NCBI GenBank assembly: GCA_002469805.1
Contig: DKNW01000117.1
Span: 4,382-57,297 of the forward strand
Length of the DNA: 52,916 nt
Source of the DNA: Rhodobiaceae bacterium UBA7378
GTDB lineage: Bacteria; Pseudomonadota; Alphaproteobacteria; RS24
Direction: 5' to 3'
Made by a program: the position numbers and the translations under genes. Shown here in pieces: positions 8,144-16,655 of this stretch (position 1 is the stretch's first letter; every line of letters begins with the position of its first letter). The notes beneath the pieces were generated by a model. It saw nothing but the letters and a program-made list of their open reading frames with translations, made no database searches and was not told where the DNA came from.

Positions 8144-9365
8144 GGGGGTCTCCTTCGATTACGCCCGAGAGTTTATCGCGCCCGGCAACAAAGGCAAGCA
8201 GCGCAGCGACAGTAATAAAACACACACACCCAAAGCTGATGGTCTGGAAATCCAGCCCCGCATCGATAAAGACGCCAAACAAAACCGGTGCAGCAGCGGT
8301 ACCGAAAATCGCAATAGGTGATGTCAGCGACCGAATAGCGCCCAAATGCCGTGTGCCGAAAAGTTCGGGCCATAAACCACCGCTAACCGGACCGATCATG
8401 CCCAGATTAAGCCCACATAAGCCGAGATACACAAAAGGCGCGTATATGCCGAATGTGTCGGGCGGTAACAACAGGCTGGCAAAGGCAAGTGCTAATGGGA
8501 TCGACGAAAACGGCAGTGCGCGCAACGCCGTTACCCTATCAACGACAATGCCGGAGACGAGTGAGGCGGCGATTTTCATTCCCGCATATAAACTAAAAGC
8601 ACCAGCCAGAAGTGCCAGCGACCAGCCGCGCTCCTCGGCCAGAACAATTTGGTGAAAAAACATACCGGTCAGCAAAAATGGCGGCGCAATATAAAGCGGC
8701 AATACCAGATAAAAACGCATGTCGCGCAACACATGCGCACGGTCGACATCGCCGGCCGCCATATCTGTCGCCACTTCGTGACGGCGCGGCTCAAAACGCG
8801 ACAGAAAAATTTGTATAGGCAGCGCAACAAGCACCAAAACCGCGCAAAATATCAGCCAGCTTTGCTGCCAGCCGAATATGGCCATAAGTGCGATCGCCAT
8901 CACTGGGAAAAAACCTTCAAATCCGGCATAACCCAATTGCACCAAGGCAGTCGCCCGCCCACGGTTTTGCTGATAGGCGCGGCTGGTGGCTGTCATGCCC
9001 GTATGCGAACTAAGCCCTTGCCCGAACTGGCGTAACATGAACAACCCCAGCACCAGCATCCACAACTGATGCGCCATGCCAGTAATGAAACACGCCACCG
9101 CCAGCCCAACCAATGTCGCACCGGCAAAACGCGGCAAGCGCCAGCGGTCAATAAGCTTACCCGAATATAACAGGCAAATAGCGCTCGCCAGCGTGACGGC
9201 AGAATATATGCCGCCAAATTGTGTATTGGTCAGGTCGAAAGCTTCGCGGAAATGGGCGCTATACAGCGCAATGAAAAAAGTCTGTCCAAAATTAGACAGA
9301 CCCATCATAAAAAAGCCGAATAACAAAAAGCGGTACTCGGCGCGAATGAAAGAGAAATAACCCAT
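8136..9365 (-). CDS. Major facilitator superfamily transporter
   Basis: A 409-residue protein with about 12 hydrophobic segments in two sets of six, separated by a charged cytoplasmic loop near residue 200 (SRFEPRRHEVATD). SGKLIDRWRLPR between helices 2 and 3 matches the MFS loop motif G-x3-D-R-x-GRR in relaxed form, and SGIVVDRVTALRALP repeats it in the second half. It resembles the CynX/NIMT and monocarboxylate-like MFS groups, but no substrate can be assigned. It overlaps the NUDIX gene by 8 bases and follows the DksA/TraR-like gene at 68 bases, all on the minus strand. Confidence 0.88.
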   Translation of the reverse strand: MGYFSFIRAEYRFLLFGFFMMGLSNFGQTFFIALYSAHFREAFDLTNTQFGGIYSAVTLASAICLLYSGKLIDRWRLPRFAGATLVGLAVACFITGMAHQLWMLVLGLFMLRQFGQGLSSHTGMTATSRAYQQNRGRATALVQLGYAGFEGFFPVMAIALMAIFGWQQSWLIFCAVLVLVALPIQIFLSRFEPRRHEVATDMAAGDVDRAHVLRDMRFYLVLPLYIAPPFLLTGMFFHQIVLAEERGWSLALLAGAFSLYAGMKIAASLVSGIVVDRVTALRALPFSSIPLALAFASLLLPPDTFGIYAPFVYLGLCGLNLGMIGPVSGGLWPELFGTRHLGAIRSLTSPIAIFGTAAAPVLFGVFIDAGLDFQTISFGCVCFITVAALLAFVAGRDKLSGVIEGDPHG

Positions 9366-9433
9366 GTAGCGGTGTGTCTATCGCCAACCGGCGTTCGCGG
9401 CAATGCCTATTGTACGCAAAAGCCTATGCCGTT

Positions 9434-9778
9434 TTACCGCGCATGCTGCAAACATAGGGCAACAGCCGGGTCCAGCGCGAGACGGTCCGCATTAATCGGG
9501 TCCCCGCAACTTATGCAATAGCCGTATTCGCCAGCATCGAGACGGATAAGGGCCGCATCAATCTGGCGAAGCCGCAAATTGCGCCGACGTTGGGTTTCAT
9601 CTGCCATGGCCTGCTGCTGCATCGCGTCCATGCGTGACAGCCGCCCCTGTTGCGTCTGGTCAAGCGTTACTGGCGCAGTATTTCCGACTGCATTTTCAAT
9701 CATATCTTGCAATTCTTCGCGCATGCCCATCAGCACCGCGCGCGTGCTTTCTTCGTCCGTTGCATTTGAATCGTGCAT
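9434..9778 (-). CDS. DksA/TraR-family zinc-finger protein
   Basis: A 114-residue DksA/TraR-type protein. The N-terminal two-thirds forms a predicted helical hairpin (coiled coil) with RLRQIDAALIRLDAGEYGYC leading into the zinc knuckle C-I-S-C-G. The second half of the knuckle is C-L-Q-H rather than C-x2-C, so the metal site would be Cys3His. These proteins insert the coiled coil into the RNA polymerase secondary channel. This one is separate from the full-length dksA at 51.3 kb, whose zinc site is degenerate. It is divergent from the CoA-transferase gene (34-base spacer) and upstream of the MFS and NUDIX genes. Confidence 0.85.
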   Translation of the reverse strand: MHDSNATDEESTRAVLMGMREELQDMIENAVGNTAPVTLDQTQQGRLSRMDAMQQQAMADETQRRRNLRLRQIDAALIRLDAGEYGYCISCGDPINADRLALDPAVALCLQHAR

Positions 9779-9812
9779 CTGTATAGATTAACGCCATATT
9801 GAGGAGAAAGTC

Positions 9813-11015
9813 ATGCTTGAGGGTATCAAAGTCGTCGAAATGGCGACGTATATCGCGGCACCTGCCGCAGGTGGCGTTATGGCGGATTGGGGCGCTGACG
9901 TCATAAAAATTGAGCCACTGGGCGGATGCCCGATGCGCAATTTCTTTGCCACAGCCATGACCGACGACTATCCGGATAATCCAGTTTTTGCGCTCGATAA
10001 TCGAGGCAAACGGGCCATTGCCGTTAACACATCCACAGATGAGGGCGCTGAGATTGTCCGCAAACTAGCCGCCGATGCAGATGTGTTTATAACCAATGTG
10101 CGCCCCGGCCAACTCGCAAAGCAGGGTCTGGATTTTGACACCCTGCACGCCCTGAACCCGAAAATGATTTACGCCAGCGTCACAGGCTTTGGCCTCGAAG
10201 GTGCAGAGCGGGACAAACCAGGTTTTGACACGGCCGCATTTTGGGCCAAATCAGGCATTGGCTGGATGATGACCCCAAAAGGCGCATCGCCTGTACCCTT
10301 GCGCGTTGCCGTTGGCGACCACATTACCGGCATCAGCACGGCCAGCGGCATTTTAGCCGCACTCTTGCGAGCCCAGAAAACCGGCAAAGGCACACTGGTC
10401 GAAAGCTCGCTCGTGCGCGCCGGCGCATATGTCGTCGGCTCCGACTTTTCCACCTATATGCGCTATGGCCGCATTGCCCGCTCACGCCCGCGCGAAGAAG
10501 CCGTGGTGCCAACGAGCAATTTCTTCCAGACATCTGACGGGCATTGGCTATTTATGAACTCGCGGCCAGGCGAACCTGACTGGCCGGAAATTATGCGCGC
10601 GACCGGGCTAGAGCACCTGGCAGATGACCCGCGCTTTGACAGCTTCCGCAATCGCCGCAAAAATGGCCCCGCGCTGGTTACCGAATTTGACACCGCCTTC
10701 GCCAAACACACATTGGACGAATGGCAACAACGCCTCGACGCCGAAGGCGTAATCTGGTCACCAGTGCAAAGTTTCGAGCAGGCACTAGAAGACCCGCAAA
10801 TGAAAGAAGCCGGTGTGTTTGTCGACATGCCCAAAGCCGATGGCACAAGTTATACGGCACCGGCCTCACCTATCCGGTTTGGTGACGCGAACACCGACCC
10901 CAAAGGCCCCTCGCCTGAGGTGGGCGAGCATACAGATGAGATTCTGGAAACGCTTGGTTTTGACTCAGAGGCACGGGCAAAATTATCCGCTGCCAAGGTT
11001 ATCAAGACCGTCTAG
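9813..11015 (+). CDS. CaiB/BaiF (class III) CoA-transferase family protein
   Basis: A 400-residue class III CoA-transferase, related to CaiB, formyl-CoA transferase and alpha-methylacyl-CoA racemase. GVMADWGADVIKIEP near the N-terminus and ASVTGFG are family hallmarks. The catalytic aspartate falls at D169 in VAVGDHITG, the same number as in formyl-CoA transferase. The C-terminal half carries the interlocked-ring linker and RNRRKNGPALVTEF. It transfers CoA between carboxylic acids; the donor and acceptor are not predictable. AGGAG precedes the ATG. It converges on the MATE gene, and the two stop codons lie in opposite arms of one inverted repeat. Confidence 0.92.
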   Translation: MLEGIKVVEMATYIAAPAAGGVMADWGADVIKIEPLGGCPMRNFFATAMTDDYPDNPVFALDNRGKRAIAVNTSTDEGAEIVRKLAADADVFITNVRPGQLAKQGLDFDTLHALNPKMIYASVTGFGLEGAERDKPGFDTAAFWAKSGIGWMMTPKGASPVPLRVAVGDHITGISTASGILAALLRAQKTGKGTLVESSLVRAGAYVVGSDFSTYMRYGRIARSRPREEAVVPTSNFFQTSDGHWLFMNSRPGEPDWPEIMRATGLEHLADDPRFDSFRNRRKNGPALVTEFDTAFAKHTLDEWQQRLDAEGVIWSPVQSFEQALEDPQMKEAGVFVDMPKADGTSYTAPASPIRFGDANTDPKGPSPEVGEHTDEILETLGFDSEARAKLSAAKVIKTV

Positions 11016-11035
11016 GTGACATCAAATCCACCTAG
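11012..11035. terminator. Inverted repeat spanning both convergent stop codons
   Basis: CTAGGTG (11012-11018) and CACCTAG (11029-11035) form a perfect 7-bp stem with a 10-base loop. The TAG of the CoA-transferase (11013-11015) lies in one arm and the TAG of the MATE gene (complement of 11032-11034) in the other. There is no U-run on either side, so factor-independent termination is doubtful; it may instead protect both 3' ends. Confidence 0.4.
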
Positions 11036-12375
11036 GCAATGTCTGCTTCCGGCGCGGATTGCCGGTTCAAATAAACATAGCGCAGCGCCAGCAACGTGAA
11101 TGGCGTAAGCGTACCGAAAATAATACCGTCGATCAGGCCTAGCGCACCCCGCCCCAGTTCAAAGCTGGCATACCAGGTCAGCGGGATCATGATGACGATA
11201 TAACTCAGAATATGCACGAGCGTGGGAAACCAAGTATCGCGTCGCGCGCGCAATGACATAGCAAGCAATGATTGGCCGGTATCAAAAATAAGCGCAATGC
11301 TGACATAGCCGATCATCGTTGCAGCCAGCTTGATCACCGCCTCGTCCGTGGTGAAAAGCCCCGCCGCGAATGACGCAAAGACATACAGCAAAACTGCACC
11401 CACCAGCATAATGATGGTTTGTAGGCTCAGCCCGACCCACGCCCAGCGATTGACACGCGCCATATCGCCAGCGCCATAGGCATTCCCAACACTCACAGAG
11501 GTCGCAACGCCAAAGCCGAGCCCCATCATGAAAAACAGCGCAAACACATTGATTGTGATGACATGGGCCGCCAGCACCATTGTGCCCAGAAGTCCGCCGA
11601 ACAACGCCAATGCGTTAAAGGCTGCGTTCTCAACCCCCATGGAAACCCCGGAAGCATAACCGATGCGTCGCAATTCCGTGCCCTTGCGCCAGCCCCATAC
11701 TGGTCGATTGACGCCATATTTCGCGCGATCAAGGAAAAACCAGACATAGGACAAAATCGCGAAAACCTGCGCCAACCGCACAACAAATGTGGCCCAGATT
11801 GACCCTTCGGCACCCAGTTCTGGAAACCCGAACAGGCCAAATACCAGCACATAATTCGCCCCGATATTGATGATGTTGGCGAGGATCATAATCACCATGC
11901 CCGGACGCGGATTACGGATGCCCTCCAGAAAAAACCCGGTCGTCATATGAATTGCCGCGAGAGGTAAACTTAGCCCAGCGATAAAGGAAATACGCCCACC
12001 CTTCTCCGCAAGCTCGGGGGTTTGCCCCGATAACAATAAGAGCGGCTCGCCAAAGGCGCACAGTACAAACCCCAATAGGCCAATTAAAATGCCCCACGGC
12101 AGCGACAGCCACCAAATCTCGCCGGTCTTCTCAACCTTGCCCGCGCCATACCGGTTGGAAACCAGAACCGATGTCCCCATCAACAAACCGATCATCACCA
12201 GAATGAAAATATTGCTCGGCACCATGCCTATACCGACATAGGCCAGATGCTCGGACGCGTAATGCCCGACCATCACCGTGTCGGTAATCGACAAGGTTAA
12301 AATACCGGTACGGCTGATTACCACCGGCCAAGCCAGTGACAAAAGTTCGCGCATATCCCGAAGTAGCTGGCGCAT
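11032..12375 (-). CDS. MATE family multidrug/metabolite efflux transporter
   Basis: A 447-residue protein with about 12 hydrophobic helices in two homologous halves, matching the MatE repeat pattern (LAWPVVISRTGILTLSITDTVMVGH at the start of the first; a second starting around residue 240). It exchanges Na+ or H+ for cationic compounds across the inner membrane. Its start codon overlaps the stop of the upstream nitroreductase gene by one base (TAATG), indicating translational coupling. The substrate is unknown. The pairing with a nitroreductase suggests that a reduced aromatic or toxic compound may be exported, which is inference. Confidence 0.9.
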   Translation of the reverse strand: MRQLLRDMRELLSLAWPVVISRTGILTLSITDTVMVGHYASEHLAYVGIGMVPSNIFILVMIGLLMGTSVLVSNRYGAGKVEKTGEIWWLSLPWGILIGLLGFVLCAFGEPLLLLSGQTPELAEKGGRISFIAGLSLPLAAIHMTTGFFLEGIRNPRPGMVIMILANIINIGANYVLVFGLFGFPELGAEGSIWATFVVRLAQVFAILSYVWFFLDRAKYGVNRPVWGWRKGTELRRIGYASGVSMGVENAAFNALALFGGLLGTMVLAAHVITINVFALFFMMGLGFGVATSVSVGNAYGAGDMARVNRWAWVGLSLQTIIMLVGAVLLYVFASFAAGLFTTDEAVIKLAATMIGYVSIALIFDTGQSLLAMSLRARRDTWFPTLVHILSYIVIMIPLTWYASFELGRGALGLIDGIIFGTLTPFTLLALRYVYLNRQSAPEADIA

Positions 12376-12971
12376 TACTCAGCACTGGTTTCAGGCAAAG
12401 CGAAAACGGCAATATCGTCAAGGGGTGGGCGGGTGCGCTCTGCAGGTTCTTCCGTGCGCGTGCCGATGTAAATAAAACCGGCGATCTCATCATCGGGGCC
12501 ACCCCCTAGGCGCGCGCGGATGGCGGTGTCATAGGCGGCAGAACCGGTAAGCCATTGGGCTGCAAATCCAGCGGCTTGAGCCGCGGCGGTAAGCAACATA
12601 CAGGCGGCACCTGCAGAATAAATCTGTTCACTGCGGGGAATTTTCGGGTGCACGCGCGGGCATGCCAAAACCGCAACAACGCAAGGCGCGCGCAAAAACT
12701 GTGCGCGTGCAGCAGCGATCATGTCTGGTTCTTCTCCCCTTTCGGCAAGCCCCATGGCTGCAATGTCACCCAGCTTCGCGCAGTCATCGCCTTCGATCAC
12801 AACAAACCGCCATGGGGTCAACTTGCCATGGTCAGGAACGCGCGCGCCGATCGACAAAATTATCTCCAGCGTGTCGCGGTCCGGCCCCGGCGTACGCATA
12901 TTGCGCGCCAGTACAGACCGCCGGTTTTGTAGAAAGTCGATTACAGGATTGTCTTGTATATTAACTTGCAT
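12375..12971 (-). CDS. Nitroreductase-family FMN-dependent oxidoreductase
   Basis: A 198-residue member of the nitroreductase/YdjA-like family. It begins with VIDFLQNRRSV, the FMN-phosphate-binding arginine region, followed by RVPDHGKLTPWRFVV, typical of the single-domain YdjA-type enzymes, and GAACMLLTAAAQAAGFAAQWLTG near residue 125. It uses FMN and NAD(P)H to reduce nitro or quinone compounds. The ATG at 12971 is preferred to a GTG three bases upstream. It is divergent from the outer-membrane protein gene (75-base spacer) and directly coupled to the MATE exporter gene downstream. Confidence 0.88.
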   Translation of the reverse strand: MQVNIQDNPVIDFLQNRRSVLARNMRTPGPDRDTLEIILSIGARVPDHGKLTPWRFVVIEGDDCAKLGDIAAMGLAERGEEPDMIAAARAQFLRAPCVVAVLACPRVHPKIPRSEQIYSAGAACMLLTAAAQAAGFAAQWLTGSAAYDTAIRARLGGGPDDEIAGFIYIGTRTEEPAERTRPPLDDIAVFALPETSAE

Positions 12972-13046
12972 CACGCTGGATCTCTGTGGTCTGGTCCACC
13001 GACACGGGCGTTACAAACACGCCAGATATAAAAAGAAAAATAGAAC

Positions 13047-13898
13047 ATGCCCGTCTTTATCATAATTGCCGCGGTGTTCGCATACCAAATTTACGTGCCT
13101 GCAAACGCCGGTGCGTGGTCGCGACCAGGCGATAGCGGTTATATCGCCATAAAACGCTCGCACGTGTCGGGCGCAGCCGCTATCGCGGTGCCTCAACAAA
13201 TCGGCGCAACCGCTTCAGGGCTGGAGACGCAAACCTCGGCGAACAGCCAGACGCGCGAAATTTATGGTGAATATAGTGTCTCCCCGCACATTTTGATCGT
13301 CGCCAAAGCATTGTCTCAACATACTCAGCTGGCCGCTGATACCCGCCGCCTGCGCTATCATGAAATAGGTTTGCAGACCCCCTTTGAACTCGTGGCCTAT
13401 GGTTTATTGCCACCAGGCACCGTGTCGGCTCTGCGTTTGGCTTTTCCACATCTCCGCTTCAACCATGACACAAGCGCTGCTGTGCAAATTTTTCGGCATG
13501 AGACCAGCACACGCAATACCGGCGGGGACGGCCACGAAACCACGCACGCTAATGGGGGTGGTCTGACGGTTTTATTTGGCGATCGGCTTGGGGTCGGAAA
13601 TTTTCATCTGGAACAAAATCTTGCCCTAACACAGTTCAACTCATTTTCATCAGGTCCTTGGAAAGCGGATTATGACATGCATATTGGCTATAGAAATCAG
13701 CTGACGATCGGCTGGATGCGCGAAACCTATCAAGATCAGAGCCTGCCTTATGAAAGCCACAGCCAGTACATCACCGTCAGCTTTTACCCGCCGGATCAGC
13801 AGTTCGGCGTGCGCTTGTTACGCGGCTATAACAAAACATCGCAATCGATGGGGAACCAGCGCAGCTTCCGCTTGGAACTGGGCTGGTCGTTTCCCTGA
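13047..13898 (+). CDS. Hypothetical exported protein, predicted outer-membrane beta-barrel
   Basis: A 283-residue protein I do not recognise by family. A hydrophobic segment at residues 2-22 ending at NAGA is a likely signal peptide. From about residue 70 on the sequence shows alternating polar and hydrophobic strands (LTVLFGDRLGVGNFHLEQNLALTQF, MHIGYRNQLTIGWMRETY, HSQYITVSFYPPDQQ), and it ends in RLELGWSFP, close to the usual terminal aromatic of outer-membrane barrels with one extra proline. The length suits an 8-10 strand barrel. It sits alone between the divergent nitroreductase and the convergent thrS. Expression signals are weak: only AGAAAAATAG before the ATG. Confidence 0.6.
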   Translation: MPVFIIIAAVFAYQIYVPANAGAWSRPGDSGYIAIKRSHVSGAAAIAVPQQIGATASGLETQTSANSQTREIYGEYSVSPHILIVAKALSQHTQLAADTRRLRYHEIGLQTPFELVAYGLLPPGTVSALRLAFPHLRFNHDTSAAVQIFRHETSTRNTGGDGHETTHANGGGLTVLFGDRLGVGNFHLEQNLALTQFNSFSSGPWKADYDMHIGYRNQLTIGWMRETYQDQSLPYESHSQYITVSFYPPDQQFGVRLLRGYNKTSQSMGNQRSFRLELGWSFP

Positions 13899-13918
13899 TA
13901 CGCCATAAGCGAAAAGGT

Positions 13919-15883
13919 TTATTGCGTGCGCAAATCTGGGGGGCAGGCTTCATCAGCCAGCGCGGTAACGACGTCGTCAAGGCCGACAACTTGCTGGTCT
14001 TTGCTTCCAAGGCGGCGCATCGACACCGTCTTGGCTTCAGCCTCGCGGCCACCGACAGCGAGAATAACCGGCACTTTGGCGACCGAGTGCTCGCGCACTT
14101 TATAGTTAATTTTCTCATTACGCGTATCGGCATCAGCGCGCAGGCCTTGCGCCCTGAGCGCGGCGACAACCTCATGTGCATATTCATCGGCATCGGTGGT
14201 GATCGGGCAGACCATCACCTGCTGCGGCGCCAACCATAGCGGCATCTTGCCAGCATAGCTTTCGATCATGATGCCGATAAAGCGTTCCAGTGTGCCAAGC
14301 ACTGCGCGGTGCAACATCACCGGCATATGCTTTTCGCCATCCTCGCCAACATAACTCGCGCCCAGACGCTCGGGTAAAACGAAATCCAGTTGCAACGTGC
14401 CGCATTGCCACGTCCGACCGATCGCATCGCGCAAATGATACTCGATTTTAGGTCCGTAAAACGCGCCTTCGCCGGGCAATTCTTCCCAGTCGAGTCCGAC
14501 AGCCGTAAGCGCATCGCGCAGGCCATTTTCCGCTCGGTCCCAAACCGCATCATCGCCCGCCCGCATGTCAGGGCGCAGTGCCAGCTTGACCGATACGTCG
14601 GTAAATCCGAGGTCTTCGTAAACTTGCGTCACCAGCCCGCAAAAATCCACGGCTTCGGAGATAATCTGGTCCTCGCGACAGAAAATATGCGCGTCATCCT
14701 GTGTCATCTGACGCACCCGCATCAAACCATGCAGCGCGCCATGTGCCTCATTGCGGTGGCAGCACCCAAACTCAGCCATGCGAATAGGCAGATCACGATA
14801 GCTTTTGATGCCTTGTTTAAAAATCTGCACATGCGCCGGACAATTCATCGGCTTCAACGCCATCAGATCAGCCTCTCCCGAAATAACGGCATCATCATCG
14901 TCGGTCGCTGGTACTTCGTCCGGCACCACAAACATGTTTTCGCGAAATTTGTCCCAATGGCCCGATTGTTCCCAGAACCGCCTGTCTAACAGCTGCGGGG
15001 TCTTCACCTCATCATAGCCATTTGCTTCAAGCCGGCGGCGAATATACTGCTCAAGAGCTTGCCAAATGATATAGCCCTTTTTGTGCCAGAACACCGACCC
15101 CTGCGCTTCTTCCTGCAGGTGGAACAAATCCATCTCACGGCCAATTTTGCGGTGGTCGCGTTTTTCGGCTTCTTCCACCATGGTGAGATAGGCTTTCAGC
15201 TGCTTATCAGAGGCCCAACATGTGCCGTAAATGCGTTGCAACATCTCGTTATTGCTATCGCCACGCCAATAGGCACCAGCCAGCTTGGTCAGCTTAAAGG
15301 CTTTGCCGAGCTTACCGGTTGAGGGAAGATGTGGCCCGCGACACAAGTCTTTCCAGTCACCCTGACGATAAACCGTAATGTCTTCATCGCCGGGAATATC
15401 GGCAATGATTTCTGCCTTGTAGACTTCGCCAATTTCGCGGAAATGCGCGATCGCTTCATCGCGATTCCAGACCTCGCGGACGATCGGCTCATTGCGGTCA
15501 ACGATATCGCGCATCCGACTCTCAATAGCTTCCAGATCATCAAGGCTAAACGGGGTTTGCCGTGCAAAATCGTAGAAGAAGCCGGCATCAATGACCGGGC
15601 CGATTGTCACTTGAGTATCGGGAAATAACTCCTGCACGGCTTGGGCAAGCACATGGGCACAATCATGCCGCATAATTTCCACGCCCTCATCATCATCCGC
15701 TGTGATGACGGCTATCTCGCAATCGTGCTCGATCAGCGTGGCGAGGTCGCGCATTTCCCCATCGATTTTAAGAGCCAGTGCTTTTTTCGCCAGGCTCTTG
15801 GAAATCGATTCCGCGAAAGCCACGCCGGTGAGCGGCGTATCTTGATCCCGTGTAGAGCCATCAGGCAGGGTCAACCTTATCAT
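13919..15883 (-). CDS. thrS: Threonine--tRNA ligase
   Basis: A 654-residue class II aminoacyl-tRNA synthetase of full length. The order is an N-terminal TGS domain (residues 1-62, IRLTLPDGSTR), the editing/SAD domain with RHDCAHVLAQAVQELFPD and LCRGPHLPSTG, the catalytic core with motif 2 region PMRMAEFGCCHRNE-like sequence (LPIRMAEFGCCHRNEAHGALHG), PMNCPAHVQIF with the zinc cysteine, and a C-terminal anticodon-binding domain (VMVCPITTDADEYAHEVV). It charges tRNA-Thr. Its start lies 23 bases inside yidD, so it is probably translated by coupling. It is the last gene of a cysS-nifU-like-yidD-thrS run. Confidence 0.97.
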   Translation of the reverse strand: MIRLTLPDGSTRDQDTPLTGVAFAESISKSLAKKALALKIDGEMRDLATLIEHDCEIAVITADDDEGVEIMRHDCAHVLAQAVQELFPDTQVTIGPVIDAGFFYDFARQTPFSLDDLEAIESRMRDIVDRNEPIVREVWNRDEAIAHFREIGEVYKAEIIADIPGDEDITVYRQGDWKDLCRGPHLPSTGKLGKAFKLTKLAGAYWRGDSNNEMLQRIYGTCWASDKQLKAYLTMVEEAEKRDHRKIGREMDLFHLQEEAQGSVFWHKKGYIIWQALEQYIRRRLEANGYDEVKTPQLLDRRFWEQSGHWDKFRENMFVVPDEVPATDDDDAVISGEADLMALKPMNCPAHVQIFKQGIKSYRDLPIRMAEFGCCHRNEAHGALHGLMRVRQMTQDDAHIFCREDQIISEAVDFCGLVTQVYEDLGFTDVSVKLALRPDMRAGDDAVWDRAENGLRDALTAVGLDWEELPGEGAFYGPKIEYHLRDAIGRTWQCGTLQLDFVLPERLGASYVGEDGEKHMPVMLHRAVLGTLERFIGIMIESYAGKMPLWLAPQQVMVCPITTDADEYAHEVVAALRAQGLRADADTRNEKINYKVREHSVAKVPVILAVGGREAEAKTVSMRRLGSKDQQVVGLDDVVTALADEACPPDLRTQ

Positions 15884-16196
15884 CTGCGTCTTCCATTCGT
15901 TGCGTCACAATCACAAGCTTCCATGGGGCATACCAAGGTCCGCGCAAAATCTCAACAGGCACTGGATCATATCCATGGCCCGCCCCAAGATGTTCGATGG
16001 GATGACACCGCCTTATGCGGCGTAAAAAAAGCCACAAACCAGCCCAAGCCCCGTGATAACGAACCGCCTCCAGTGCGTATTCGGAACAGGTCGGTTGAAA
16101 CCGGCAGGTCGGCGGAAAAAGCGGTGAGATGAAATATCGGTAAAAATATATTGGTAGAGAAACCAGAAAACCCAAAACCGGACGAACCAACCGCAC
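15861..16196 (-). CDS. yidD: Membrane protein insertion efficiency factor YidD
   Basis: A 111-residue YidD (UPF0161) protein. The core SPLFPPTCRFQPTCSEYALEAV contains the conserved cysteines, and RRIRRCHPIEHLGAGHGYDPVP is the C-terminal signature. An amphipathic hydrophobic N-terminus binds the inner membrane. It assists insertion of membrane proteins with YidC/SRP. In many bacteria it sits with rnpA and yidC; here it lies 6 bases after the NifU-like gene and overlaps thrS by 23 bases, an arrangement I recall from other Alphaproteobacteria. Confidence 0.93.
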   Translation of the reverse strand: MRLVRPVLGFLVSLPIYFYRYFISPLFPPTCRFQPTCSEYALEAVRYHGAWAGLWLFLRRIRRCHPIEHLGAGHGYDPVPVEILRGPWYAPWKLVIVTQRMEDADDKVDPA

Positions 16197-16202
16197 GGGC
16201 GT

Positions 16203-16646
16203 TCACCAGCCGAGTTGAGCGAGGCAATCCTCAACCGCATCAAAAGTCAAAAGCGTCGATGCATGTCGGTTGTGGAAGTCGCGCACCGGTGTCAAAACCT
16301 CAAGGTCTTTCCACTTTCCCGGATGCTCTGGCAGGCACGGCACGGGGCCGTTTTGTTTTAACATGGTGCGCATTTGCGCGGCAACGCTGTGCAAATCTGT
16401 TGCGGCACTCCCGATAATTTCACGCGCCATGACCGAGCTAGACGCCTGCCCCAGCGCGCACGCTTGGAGTTCATGGGCAAACTGAGTGACCCGGCCACCT
16501 GCATCGACACACAATTCGACATGCACTTTCGACCCACATAAGCGCGACACGGCATCGGCACGCGCATCAGGTGCATCAAGTCGCCCCAGATGCGGCACAT
16601 CGCCAGCTAGGTGCAAAATGCGCTTGTTGTACAGATCATTCATCAT
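16203..16646 (-). CDS. IscU/NifU-N-like iron-sulfur scaffold protein, third cysteine absent
   Basis: A 147-residue NifU N-terminal/IscU-like protein. C37 (LCGSK) and C63 (QACALGQASS) fall exactly at the IscU cysteine positions, and H128 (NRHAST) matches IscU H105. The following residue, which is the third cluster cysteine in IscU (C106), is alanine here. It may therefore bind clusters differently or serve as a carrier or regulator instead of a full scaffold. It lies 9 bases after cysS and 6 before yidD, and close to divergent folE/hisI, a neighbourhood seen in Alphaproteobacteria. There is no isc or suf operon in the window. Confidence 0.85.
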   Translation of the reverse strand: MMNDLYNKRILHLAGDVPHLGRLDAPDARADAVSRLCGSKVHVELCVDAGGRVTQFAHELQACALGQASSSVMAREIIGSAATDLHSVAAQMRTMLKQNGPVPCLPEHPGKWKDLEVLTPVRDFHNRHASTLLTFDAVEDCLAQLGW

Positions 16647-16655
16647 TGTGAAATG

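Noticed and set aside
8107..8655. A 182-codon plus-strand frame opposite the NUDIX/MFS junction
   Set aside because: It is rich in Ser/Pro/Lys with no hydrophobic core or motif, and the sense strand is accounted for by two real genes.
14390..14989. A 199-codon plus-strand frame opposite thrS
   Set aside because: It covers the thrS catalytic core in antisense and shows no coding signature.
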